DNA of 64,000 nucleotides from Apophysomyces variabilis. Lineage: Eukaryota; Mucoromycota; Mucoromycetes; Mucorales; Mucoraceae. Below the pieces are notes generated by a model. The model searched no databases and was not told the origin of the DNA. It worked only from the letters and a program-made list of their open reading frames with translations. Below, piece by piece: positions 35,936 through 46,640 of this stretch. A program made the position numbers and the translations under genes. Where the stretch lies: assembly GCA_002749535.1 (NCBI GenBank), contig MZZL01000395.1, positions 430,543-494,542 of the forward strand. Direction: 5' to 3'. How positions within the stretch are numbered: the stretch's first letter is position 1; each line of letters opens with the position of its first letter.

Positions 35936-37070
35936 GCCTATCCGATTCCAACATTTTATGTATATTAGACAAGTCATTCTATCAACAAAGAAAGAGAAAA
36001 AAAAGGGGGACATACACCATACCTACCACCAAACCACACTTTGGTGTGAGAACCTAGAGAAAAAAAAACCTGATGTTTATCAATAGCTCAATAAGATTGG
36101 GAAGGTACAATTCTGTATATAAAGACATCGATGGGAGAAGCTGTCAAATGAAATGACTAGAGAAGCAGAATGTGGCTAGTCGCCTTGGTATGGATGGTTG
36201 CGCAATTGACCGTAGGCTCTGCGCAGCCGCGAAAGTCTACTCTGATCTTGTAGGTTAGTTGAATAAGAGGAATATAGTCAAGTTGTTTTTCCCTCACATG
36301 ACCCAGATATGTGACAACGCTACAAAAGGCAATTATCTAAATTGGCTAAGGGGAGCTTCATAATTCCTTCCACATAATTCTTGCGTGCGCAACATGTGAT
36401 TGAACGTAGATTTATAGTATTTGTAAGCTACTGACAGCTGTCACAGGTTGGCTTTTCACAGCCATCATGCAAGAGAAATTGGAAGCTGAAGGTCAGCTTA
36501 AGACAACTGCAGTAAAAACGCAAAAAAAGCATTACTGTCGAAAGCTGCAAAAACCATGACAATTTATAAGAGGCTGCGAATTTTTCACAAACATGTGAGA
36601 CGAGTTCTCCGCTTTCCTTACACCAACCAACGGCACTTTTTCTAAAGATTTTTTGACATTCAAGAATATATATACTTTTTGCAGCCGTTCTCTAGCTAGT
36701 AAAAGTGTGTTTTTGGCAATAAAAAGAAAAAGTAGGAGAGCAAACGACGAAGGAACCGTGACTCAAAGGTTTGAACTCGGAACTTGCGAGAGCATTCGTC
36801 TTTCTCTTGTTTCGGCACAGTAATAAGATGGGTCATCTGTAGGCACTCAAAAGACATAAAACACCGGAAGGATACACAAAAAAAACCACTCCTTTCTTCG
36901 TTCTTGATTGATTTCTCCTCAATTTACAAGTTGAATTACCTTGGACCTTTTTTTTTTGTTGAAGTACACCATATAATTCTTTTTGTATCATCGACGACAT
37001 TCTAGAGTACTTTGAACAGTTTTATTTTGACCGATCACAGAACAGTCGTACCTGAACTTGAGTTACTGTC
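35936..37070. other. Intergenic region, no gene seen
   Basis: 1.1 kb, AT-rich, with T-rich and A-rich tracts. A short ORF at 36784-37005 is not supported. It must include the promoter of the intronless gene at 37071. Confidence 0.4.
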
Positions 37071-38564
37071 ATGGAAACAAGTCAATCCATATCATCCTTG
37101 CCAGATAGTTTGTGTAGTTCTTGCGGGGAGCGGTTGGTATGCACCTCCAGAAACAAAAGAAAGATGTGCAAGTTGTGTGCAGATAGGTTGAGGCAACAAG
37201 AAAAACGTCAAAAGCAGCACCAGCCATTTACTTTTCAGAAAGGCTGTAGAGAAGCGCTCCAAATAGATGAAAGGAAAGCCTTTCATATGGCTTCAATGAT
37301 GGATTGCCAACCAATAAAAATTCAACTGTCAAGAACGAAAAATTTTACAATTGCACCAGATATATATAGTCTTTGCCATAATAATACGATTGACAAACTT
37401 ACCGAATATGTGGATTTTGACAATGACACGCGTTCAGCAACGTTGAAAGTGACATTGCAGCTGCCTGAGCCGTGGGATGAGGGATGCCCGCCTTTACAAC
37501 CACTGACCAAGCAAAAAATACCAGTCTCGTTGGAAAGTTTGGCGAAGGAAGTAGCATCCTCGAAATATCCACGTTTGTTCGAACAACTGGGCCCTTACCA
37601 GGAAATGGATGGAACATTGGCTGATCTTCTCAACACAGACTTCCGACTCCAGCCAAATTCCTTTTCCTCAATTGCCACACTCTTCACTGGGTGCTTTGTG
37701 AGCGATAAGACCACTTTGATAGTTCTTACATGTGAACTCTATTCTCGCTATGGATCGTTGGATAGCCACACCGAATCAGCAGTTGATACCTTGCCCACAG
37801 CAACCTCGAGATATCCTGGGATCTCTTCCGTCATTGTTTTGACCTCTGATGGCAAGAAAAATAGGAAAAAGCTGATCATTGGGTCATATACGATGAACTT
37901 ACTTGTAACATGCTCGGCAAGAATTTCTTCTCATGGCTCTGCAATAAACATTGGACCGCAAACAAATGAAGATACGTCAGCAATAAGATCAGAGAGTGCC
38001 ACATTGTTTTTGCGTACCGATGCTGTCGAAAAATTCAAACTTGCTATGGCAACTAATATCAGTACTATGTCACGAAATTTATCACGGTTACGACAGTTGT
38101 CTAGTGGTTTTGAACATATTTCAACATACGCCTTTCTGCGCGCTACACTGGACGCCTTCAACGACACAAGGCATATGCCGGCAACTATATTTACTTTGTG
38201 TGACACTCCTAACAATGATGGCTATGGATGCAACGCCAATTCTCCAGCGAAGCTTGCATCCTTGCTCTTGTCAAAGTTTGCGGTTGGATTCCTTCAGAAA
38301 AGCTTTCCGAAAACAAGCATTGAGGTATACTTGACAGTGTATAAGGCAGCATCAAATGAAGCTGAAAAACAATGGCAGCCATTTGCTGGGGTCGTCAGGG
38401 CTATGGAGAGAAGCCTTGCTGAAGGACTTGACATCGATGCCCTCAAGTTTGCAAGAGAGCACGACTTGAGTAGTATTGCTCAGCTGGCCGGCAGCAGTTT
38501 ACACAAGGCGAATCAGAAGATTGCCGAAAATGTCAGACAAAAGCTGCAAAAGCTTTATTCTTGA
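37071..38564 (+). CDS. Intronless 497-residue protein of unknown function
   Basis: One uninterrupted frame, unusual among the intron-rich neighbours. N-terminus holds two CxxC pairs (CSSCGERLVCTSRNKRKMC, KLC; residues 15-36) followed by a basic, Gln-rich stretch (LRQQEKRQKQHQ), suggestive of a small zinc-binding element. The rest is globular, with LTCELYSRYGSLDS, VIVLTSDGKKNRKKLIIGSY, FLRATLDAFNDTRHMPATIF and a helical C-terminus (SSLHKANQKIAENVRQKLQK). No signal peptide or membrane segment. I do not recognise the family. Its stop lies 195 bp before the 63-bp minisatellite. Confidence 0.75.
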   Translation: METSQSISSLPDSLCSSCGERLVCTSRNKRKMCKLCADRLRQQEKRQKQHQPFTFQKGCREALQIDERKAFHMASMMDCQPIKIQLSRTKNFTIAPDIYSLCHNNTIDKLTEYVDFDNDTRSATLKVTLQLPEPWDEGCPPLQPLTKQKIPVSLESLAKEVASSKYPRLFEQLGPYQEMDGTLADLLNTDFRLQPNSFSSIATLFTGCFVSDKTTLIVLTCELYSRYGSLDSHTESAVDTLPTATSRYPGISSVIVLTSDGKKNRKKLIIGSYTMNLLVTCSARISSHGSAINIGPQTNEDTSAIRSESATLFLRTDAVEKFKLAMATNISTMSRNLSRLRQLSSGFEHISTYAFLRATLDAFNDTRHMPATIFTLCDTPNNDGYGCNANSPAKLASLLLSKFAVGFLQKSFPKTSIEVYLTVYKAASNEAEKQWQPFAGVVRAMERSLAEGLDIDALKFAREHDLSSIAQLAGSSLHKANQKIAENVRQKLQKLYS

Positions 38565-38759
38565 AGAGAATAGACATACTTCTTTTCACTCTTCTTCCAT
38601 TAGCATGTCTGCAAATATTGCTTCTTCAAAAATATGTATACTGTCAGTTGTATGTTTAGGAATAGCCTTCTTTATAATATAAAAGTTCAATAATACTTTT
38701 ATTTTAAGTCATAGTCCCTTCTATGTTGTTTACTTTCATTTTCTATGCTGAAGCCTTCG

Positions 38760-41657
38760 TTGCGACCATTTTTCTGTCGCATCTCAAGCTTGCGAAGGGG
38801 GAACGATATTTCAATGTCCGAGTTGCGACCATTTTTCTGTCGCATCTCAAGCTTGCGAAGTGGGAACGACATTTCAATGTCCGAGTTGCGACCATTTTTT
38901 TGTCGCATCTCAAGCTTGCGAAGGGGGAACGACATTTCAATGTCCGAGTTGCGACCACTTTTCTGTCGCATCTCAAGCTTGCGAAGTGGGAACGACATTT
39001 CAATGTCCGAGTTGCGACCACTTTTTTGTCGCATCTCAAGCTTGCGAAGCGTAAACGATATTTCAATGTCCGAGTTGCGACTACTTTTCTGCCGCATCTC
39101 AAGCTTGCGAAGTGGGAACGACATTACAATGTCCGAGTTGCGACAACTTTTCTGTCGCATCTCAAGCTTGCGAAGCGTGAACGATATTTCAATGTCCGAG
39201 TTGCGACCACTTTTCTGTCGCATCTCAAGCTTGCGAAGGGTGAACGATATTTCAATGTCCGAGTTGCGACCACTTTTCTGTCGCATCTCAAGCTTGCGAA
39301 GGGTGAACGATATTTCAATGTCCGAGTTGCGACCACTTTTCTGTCGCATCTCAAGCTTGCGAAGGGTGAACGATATTTCAATGTCCGAGTTGCGACCACT
39401 TTTCTGTCGCATCTCAAGCTTGCGAAGGGTGAACGATATTTCAATGTCCGAGTTGCGACCACTTTTCTGTCGCATCTCAAGCTTGCGAAGGGTGAACGAT
39501 ATTTCAATGTCCGAGTTGCGACCACTTTTCTGTCGCATCTCAAGCTTGCGAAGGGTGAACGATATTTCAATGTCCGAGTTGCGACCACTTTTCTGTCGCA
39601 TCTCAAGCTTGCGAAGGGTGAACGATATTTCAATGTCCGAGTTGCGACCACTTTTCTGTCGCATCTCAAGCTTGCGAAGGGTGAACGATATTTCAATGTC
39701 CGAGTTGCGACCACTTTTCTGTCGCATCTCAAGCTTGCGAAGGGTGAACGATATTTCAATGTCCGAGTTGCGACCACTTTTCTGTCGCATCTCAAGCTTG
39801 CGAAGGGTGAACGATATTTCAATGTCCGAGTTGCGACCACTTTTCTGTCGCATCTCAAGCTTGCGAAGGGTGAACGATATTTCAATGTCCGAGTTGCGAC
39901 CACTTTTCTGTCGCATCTCAAGCTTGCGAAGGGTGAACGATATTTCAATGTCCGAGTTGCGACCACTTTTCTGTCGCATCTCAAGCTTGCGAAGGGTGAA
40001 CGATATTTCAATGTCCGAGTTGCGACCACTTTTCTGTCGCATCTCAAGCTTGCGAAGGGTGAACGATATTTCAATGTCCGAGTTGCGACCACTTTTCTGT
40101 CGCATCTCAAGCTTGCGAAGGGTGAACGATATTTCAATGTCCGAGTTGCGACCACTTTTCTGTCGCATCTCAAGCTTGCGAAGGGTGAACGATATTTCAA
40201 TGTCCGAGTTGCGACCACTTTTCTGTCGCATCTCAAGCTTGCGAAGGGTGAACGATATTTCAATGTCCGAGTTGCGACCACTTTTCTGTCGCATCTCAAG
40301 CTTGCGAAGGGTGAACGATATTTCAATGTCCGAGTTGCGACCACTTTTCTGTCGCATCTCAAGCTTGCGAAGGGTGAACGATATTTCAATGTCCGAGTTG
40401 CGACCACTTTTCTGTCGCATCTCAAGCTTGCGAAGGGTGAACGATATTTCAATGTCCGAGTTGCGACCACTTTTCTGTCGCATCTCAAGCTTGCGAAGGG
40501 TGAACGATATTTCAATGTCCGAGTTGCGACCACTTTTCTGTCGCATCTCAAGCTTGCGAAGGGTGAACGATATTTCAATGTCCGAGTTGCGACCACTTTT
40601 CTGTCGCATCTCAAGCTTGCGAAGGGTGAACGATATTTCAATGTCCGAGTTGCGACCACTTTTCTGTCGCATCTCAAGCTTGCGAAGGGTGAACGATATT
40701 TCAATGTCCGAGTTGCGACCACTTTTCTGTCGCATCTCAAGCTTGCGAAGGGTGAACGATATTTCAATGTCCGAGTTGCGACCACTTTTCTGTCGCATCT
40801 CAAGCTTGCGAAGGGTGAACGATATTTCAATGTCCGAGTTGCGACCACTTTTCTGTCGCATCTCAAGCTTGCGAAGGGTGAACGATATTTCAATGTCCGA
40901 GTTGCGACCACTTTTCTGTCGCATCTCAAGCTTGCGAAGGGTGAACGATATTTCAATGTCCGAGTTGCGACCACTTTTCTGTCGCATCTCAAGCTTGCGA
41001 AGGGTGAACGATATTTCAATGTCCGAGTTGCGACCACTTTTCTGTCGCATCTCAAGCTTGCGAAGGGTGAACGATATTTCAATGTCCGAGTTGCGACCAC
41101 TTTTCTGTCGCATCTCAAGCTTGCGAAGGGTGAACGATATTTCAATGTCCGAGTTGCGACCACTTTTCTGTCGCATCTCAAGCTTGCGAAGGGTGAACGA
41201 TATTTCAATGTCCGAGTTGCGACCACTTTTCTGTCGCATCTCAAGCTTGCGAAGGGTGAACGATATTTCAATGTCCGAGTTGCGACCACTTTTCTGTCGC
41301 ATCTCAAGCTTGCGAAGGGTGAACGATATTTCAATGTCCGAGTTGCGACCACTTTTCTGTCGCATCTCAAGCTTGCGAAGGGTGAACGATATTTCAATGT
41401 CCGAGTTGCGACCACTTTTCTGTCGCATCTCAAGCTTGCGAAGGGTGAACGATATTTCAATGTCCGAGTTGCGACCACTTTTCTGTCGCATCTCAAGCTT
41501 GCGAAGTGGGAACGATATTTCAATGTCCGAGTTGCGACCACTTTTCTGTCGCATCTCAAGCTTGCGAAGTGGGAACGATATTTCAATGTCCGAGTTGCGA
41601 CTACTTTTCTGTCGCATCTCAAGCTTGCGAAGCGTAAACGACATTTCAATGTCCGAG
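38760..41657. repeat. 63-bp minisatellite, 46 tandem units
   Basis: 2898 bp, exactly 46 x 63. A unit starts TTGCGACCACTTTTCTGTCG and ends TTTCAATGTCCGAG. Units 8-43 (39201 to about 41468) appear identical; units 1-7 and 44-46 carry variants (GGGGGA, GTGGGA, GCGTGA or GCGTAA in place of GGGTGA, and ACCATT or ACTACT in place of ACCACT). Each unit contains a stem GCGAC/GTCGC with a 9-nt loop and the palindrome CAAGCTTG. Because 63 is a multiple of three and the unit lacks stops in several frames, open frames of 841-1030 codons exist on both strands; this is a by-product of the period, and no frame has supporting flanking domains. Confidence 0.97.
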
Positions 41658-41676
41658 TTGCGACTAGGCTTCCACA

Positions 41677-41716
41677 CGGTTCGGTTCTTCCCCAGTTCTT
41701 TGCTGAAACCGAACCG
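41677..41716. repeat. Inverted repeat next to the minisatellite
   Basis: CGGTTCGGTT (41677-41686) and AACCGAACCG (41707-41716) form perfect 10-bp arms with a 20-nt loop, 20 bp past the last minisatellite unit. Confidence 0.6.
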
Positions 41717-43170
41717 AACTAAACAGAACCAAAAACCAAATAAATGGAAAAGCGCAAACAAACGAAAAGGAAAATTAAGATGGCTGTACAAAGAACGGTT
41801 TTGGTAGAAAGTAGCGGAGTATATGGTAAAAAAGAGTGTTTTCTGTAGGAAGTATGGGTGATCATAGTTTGGAAAGTGTTCGTGTTAAAATTAGCTTGTC
41901 ATTTTTATTCATCTATAAAATAACCGAGACCAACTTTGTTTTGTGCTCTAATGATTCATTCTGATGGTGAAATGAGCAGCACTTTGTTATTCGCCAATTT
42001 CTATAGGCATGTTTATATATCAGGTAGTTGTCCCAGCAATGTCAACTCCATTTGAAGGTTGCTTTTCAGCATCACATATCTTACTTCTGTATACACGTAA
42101 CCGATTGGACTAGCATCGTATAAACCAGTTAATGCTTTAGAAACTTGGTCACGCTTTTTTAATAAGCTAGCTCTAGCTAACAATTCCGTTAATTATTCCC
42201 AAGGGAAGACTAGCTTTTGTTGTTCAGTTCCTTTATAGTGAACGGACTTCGATTCCGGCTATTCAGTTCTTTCTGCAGAACCCTAGTTGCAACCTCTCAA
42301 CACCCATTGGCTCTCTTTTGAGTACCACGTTCTTGCCGCTTCGGTCACTGACCATTGAAAACTGCCATGTTCAGCATGATGGATGCGTTGAAGAAAAGGC
42401 CTTTGTGTTGGAGGCTGCTGATTTGAACTGTAATTGGCAGGTCAGTACTGACCGATCCATCCATTCTGCAAACACAGAATTTGCCAATTGGTTGCCGTCG
42501 GAGTATCTTCAGTGCTCTGCAGCAGATTCAAGGAGAGGAAGCAATGACTCGAGAACAGAAGATATTACAAGTAGGCTTTCTTCCAAGACAGAAAAGTAAG
42601 AGATAATTGTCAATGTCGAACATACGCCAAACAAGCCAAGATAAAATAAACAGTGTATTAATGGATCGTGAAAAATGAGCTTGCATTACTCTTGATGGTC
42701 TAATATTCTTGCCTTTCGTAATACCTTAGACCGAAAACGGTCTGTAATCGAATAAACGTATAAATTGAAGCAAGATGGGTGCCAAAACTTTACAAGACCA
42801 GCTATAGGTCCATCCGCAGCAGCACATCGAATACGGAACAGAAGGGCAATTTTTTCCTTGATTTCCGACTCTGTGCTCGAACAAATACTGATACATTTTC
42901 AGACTGTGAAGCTTCAAGTAAGCTAAGAGCTGAAAAATGAAGTGGGATATTACCGCTTGACACAATTCGATCCTATAGATCATATAAGATACCTCTACTA
43001 TGATCACAAATGGTTCCAGCTACATGATCTGCAAATAAAATAATTAAAAGTGCGTATGTGTGTAACGTATGCCGCAGCTTGAACAAAATCCTTTGGTCCG
43101 CTCTGTGATCTCGCACAGAAAGTATAAAAATGAGCGATCAAAATTCTACCCACAGCGAATAGTGCTATCC
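41717..43170. other. Intergenic region, no supported gene
   Basis: 1.4 kb. A plus ORF at 42318-42599 (93 codons) has a protein-like composition (CHVQHDGCVEEKAFVLEA) but no recognised family and no extension by splicing. It also includes the promoter of the F-box gene. Confidence 0.35.
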
Positions 43171-44967
43171 ATGAGAACCAAAACGAACATCGCATCTCCG
43201 ACCCGTCCTGTACCACCATCCTCCTCCTATGTAGCAAACCACTTACCGAACGAGGTCATAGTTAACATTGGTGATCGGCTGCCAAACAGAACCTTATGCA
43301 TTCTCGTCAGGCTTTGTCGTTCATGGTATGCCGCATTGATTCCAAGATTATATCGGTCCGTAACCATCGATTCCCCAGAATTGCTTGACAAGTTCTTCAA
43401 GAGCATGTTGACGACAGCCTCCGATAAGAAACTGTTCCATTTTGTGCATGAACTGCATCTCACCTCAAGGAGCGGTCTCTTCACCGATCTTATGGCGGTT
43501 CTTTGTGGAGATTGGTCCACGGCAGCCAGAGGGGAAGCGGCATGGTTACCCTTTCTGCAGATATGGGAGAACCTCAGCGTGTTGTCCTCATGTTATTCCT
43601 GTTCAAAGCTTCAGCTTCAGCTGCTTGCGACAACACGTATTAACCTTTCACTAATAACCTTGTCCATCAGCATCTACGAATGGGAAGCGTGCGCAAACGC
43701 ATCAGAGATGTTTCCCTGCGTAGAACGCTTGACAATGGATTTCTCCTCGTCAGCCGATTGGCAACCGAAAGTTGTACATTTCTCAGAGCTGGAAACCATC
43801 CACAGTTGTTTCCCACGCTTGAAAGAGTTTGAAGCGCTATGCTTGCAGACGGGTGGTGAAATACCAGAACATGTCCAACCTTGCGATACCGTCCGCCTCT
43901 TCTCCGTGCGTGCCCTGCCAGAGGCTCGGTCCTGGGGAGAGTACTTTGGCCGAAAGTATCCCAAGCTTGAGACGCTCAAACTTCCCTGTTCCCGACGGGA
44001 AAATCTGGATATGGCAATAGAAGCCAAGCTGCTAGTTAGATCTTGCTATCAGCTCCAAAGGGTTGCAATGTTAAACGATGAAGTCTACTGTGCGCTGATC
44101 AATATCCTGGTTGAGATCGGCGCACCGCTCGAAGGAATCTGTTTTGGAGAGCAGGACAAGCTTTGGTTTCTGGAACTAACTCAGACCCTCCAAAAGACTC
44201 TGAAACATATCGACTTCTGTTGCGGTCTGGACATCCCTGTCAAAGATGTTTTGACGCAGCTGAAAATCTGTCAATCCTTGACAAACTTATCCCTGGACAG
44301 AGTCGCTTTTCGATTGGAAGTGGATATTATCTTGACCGAGCTGAAGGGTATTAAAAAATTGAGTTTGGCCGCGGAGAATATTGGATTAAGTAGCAACCAC
44401 AAGGGTAACGGTATCGTGCGTACAAAACTAGAATATCTCAACATGACTGGACAAGAGATCGAAGACGAAGTGTATGGTTGGTTGTCACCCCGCTGTCCTT
44501 GTTTAATATCCCTTGAACTGCATTACGGCTGGGGTGGCTATCAAATACCCGTCATTTATTACCCCAATCACGGCCTCAAATTCCTCTCTGTGCAGAGCGG
44601 CGTGGATACTGTTTACAAGCTAACACAAATGAACGAAGTGGAGCGCGTACAATTACAAAGCGAAGGATACAATAAGTTAAATGAACTCAACGAGACAACG
44701 GGCCACACCCGGTGGTTCGGCCCCTGTCAGTCTCGTATAATGCAGCCACAGGAACCAGCCCAGGTGGAGGAGTCTGTCAGGGAAATAGAAGTGCTAAACA
44801 ACGGATTCTACAAAAAAAAGTCGGAAGAAGCCAAACAGTGGGAGCAAGAGCTGCTGGAGGAATACGGTGAACAGGCCTATACCTATTTTCCCCGTCCTGC
44901 TCGTATTCTGATGGTCCGCTGCCATTTTGTAGATACTATACGCTTGAATGGAGTTTTGATAACGTGA
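43171..44967 (+). CDS. F-box protein with leucine-rich-repeat-like C-terminus
   Basis: Probable substrate adaptor of an SCF ubiquitin ligase. Intronless, 598 residues from the ATG at 43171; an upstream in-frame ATG at 43069 would add 34 residues of low-conservation character. The F-box lies at about residues 22-65: NHLPNEVIVNIGDRLPNRTL, CILVRLCRSWYAALIPRLYR. The remainder alternates Leu-rich segments (LRLCQSLTNLSLD-like repeats such as LKICQSLTNLSLDRVAFRL and LTELKGIKKLSLAAENIGL), consistent with irregular LRRs as in other Mucorales F-box proteins. C-terminus has a charged helix (KKKSEEAKQWEQELLEEYGE). The target is unknown. No frame damage. Confidence 0.85.
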   Translation: MRTKTNIASPTRPVPPSSSYVANHLPNEVIVNIGDRLPNRTLCILVRLCRSWYAALIPRLYRSVTIDSPELLDKFFKSMLTTASDKKLFHFVHELHLTSRSGLFTDLMAVLCGDWSTAARGEAAWLPFLQIWENLSVLSSCYSCSKLQLQLLATTRINLSLITLSISIYEWEACANASEMFPCVERLTMDFSSSADWQPKVVHFSELETIHSCFPRLKEFEALCLQTGGEIPEHVQPCDTVRLFSVRALPEARSWGEYFGRKYPKLETLKLPCSRRENLDMAIEAKLLVRSCYQLQRVAMLNDEVYCALINILVEIGAPLEGICFGEQDKLWFLELTQTLQKTLKHIDFCCGLDIPVKDVLTQLKICQSLTNLSLDRVAFRLEVDIILTELKGIKKLSLAAENIGLSSNHKGNGIVRTKLEYLNMTGQEIEDEVYGWLSPRCPCLISLELHYGWGGYQIPVIYYPNHGLKFLSVQSGVDTVYKLTQMNEVERVQLQSEGYNKLNELNETTGHTRWFGPCQSRIMQPQEPAQVEESVREIEVLNNGFYKKKSEEAKQWEQELLEEYGEQAYTYFPRPARILMVRCHFVDTIRLNGVLIT

Positions 44968-45338
44968 TATTGGAGTCATTAAGTTAAGTGTGTGTACAGC
45001 TACGTTTATCATCAACAGTTTAACAAATGATATGTATTGGTTACGCTTCAATAGCCTCTACTTGGCCCCAGCTGTTGCAGACAAGTAAAATAAAAGGAGC
45101 ATTACCCGCTATTGCCAAAAATGATGCTGACAGATGAGTTCGATCAATAGAGGAGAGACATGCTTCATAATCTGCGGTTTACCGGCAAAGGATATTTTTG
45201 AAGAGCAGTTTTAACTACAATATCAGAAATATACAAAATCAAAGGCCGAGGAGAAAGCGATAGCGGCATACATAGACCCACTTTCTCTACATGCGGAGAA
45301 AAGGATACTGACATCAAACGATAATTGACGCTCTTCTA
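44968..45338. other. Spacer between convergent units, no gene seen
   Basis: 371 bp, no recognisable coding or RNA feature. Confidence 0.35.
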
Positions 45339-45972
45339 TTATGCTTCGACAATAGAATAAATGGTTCCGATATCCACAGAGGCTCCTCTGGAATATAATG
45401 ATGTTAGATATTCTTTGCCACAGGCAACAGCTGCATTGTTTGGTGCACTTGCGAAATCGATGCGTTCCAATGTAATTTAGTTGTGGGGCCTAACGTCATC
45501 ATATTTTTTCACGAAGTCTTGCACCACTTGCTTGTCACCATCTCATTGAAGAAATTAGGATATTGCGAGTTAACTCACAGACAGCCTTCTCGATTTTATC
45601 GAAATTCACGTGGAACAGGTTGGTGTCCGTGTCCAGGCTAAAGCTACCTTTTTTTCGACAAGGTAGTTCAATTAGTAAACCTAGTAGGCCAACAAGAAGA
45701 AAAGTCGAAAAATAATTACTGATGTTGTTCTCTTCGCCATTTCGCGTTTCTCTTTACCTGACCCGAGCCATGAGCTTCTGGATATGAAATCGAACGCTAC
45801 GCAACGCAAATGCTAAAACCATGACGCAGAATTCTTTCTTGGTTACATTATCCACTGTTCCATAATCCACAATGAATGAAGCCGTAAACAAACCCGTAAT
45901 ATCCATCTTAAGAAGTGCTAAGTTTGTTGATTCAATACGAAAACAAAGTGTGATATGTTCCTGAGCATGCAT
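45339..45972 (-). pseudogene. Decayed minus-strand gene, family uncertain
   Basis: Coding-like blocks in changing frames on the minus strand: ITLCFRIESTNLALLKMDIT and FTASFIVDYGTVDNV (45972-45754), then GSFSLDTDTNLFHVNFDKIE with KAVCELTRNI (about 45655-45555), then DKQVVQDFVKKYDDVRPHN stopped by TAA, then ERIDFASAPNNAAVACGKEY and LTSLYSRGASVDIGTIYSIV ending at 45339. At least two frame changes and one internal stop. The middle block weakly recalls the C-terminal region of dipeptidyl peptidase III (M49), but this is not secure. It could also be a spliced gene whose introns were not resolved. Confidence 0.45.
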
Positions 45973-46640
45973 TCAGGAGGATATGGAACGGCATAGTCCA
46001 CTCTCGGTCAAGGTAACTTTATTAAACAGGATCTATCATTTGTTAACATCTCTTCCAGAAAATACGCGAACGATTTAACAAGAGATACGTACAAGGCGAC
46101 TTTCAGGATAAGCATTGGATAAAACAAGGGAGCGACAACATCGGATGTTACTATTATGCGGCCATTTAGCCATTTCCAATATGGATGGTTGCACTTTAGG
46201 GCATAGACATTGATGTACGCTCAGCTTTTCCTGCCTACTCCTCGGTCCCTCTCTGTTCGTGAAACGGTACGCTCCACGAAAGAAAGATCGAAACTTGAAG
46301 AGGAATGAAGAAATGAGCCGTGGGCTGAAAGAGATCGGTATAACCATATTACACCGTTGGTAGACAAGCATTAGATAGTTTGATGGCTTAGCATGATAGA
46401 ACTGAAGAAGATAGCTGATACAAAAAGCACCGAATATGCAGAAGGGAAGGTTTTACTAACTTAATCTTTGTTGAATTGATATTTGCGTCACTCTGAACAG
46501 AAATTATGCCCATGAGAGAACCAATTGCTCGATGGCCCGAAATGATGATCAAGGGACACGAACTGATGTTAAAAAACTCTGTCTTTATTAGTTAAGGTGG
46601 AAATCGAAGCTAATAGATAAAACATTTCATTTTGCCCCGT
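45973..46640. other. Intergenic region, no gene seen
   Basis: 668 bp; the ORFs here are short and of no recognised family. Confidence 0.35.

Noticed and set aside
36750..36800. tRNA-like sequence near a GGTTTGAACTCGG segment
   Set aside because: No pairing acceptor stem, D arm or anticodon arm could be built around it; no tRNA or rRNA gene was found in the window.
38760..41657. CRISPR-like array
   Set aside because: The repeats are contiguous with no variable spacers, and the genome is fungal.
38699..41807. Four overlapping open frames of 841-1030 codons on both strands as real repeat proteins
   Set aside because: They follow from a stop-free unit whose length is a multiple of three. None has a convincing signal peptide, domain or splice structure outside the array.
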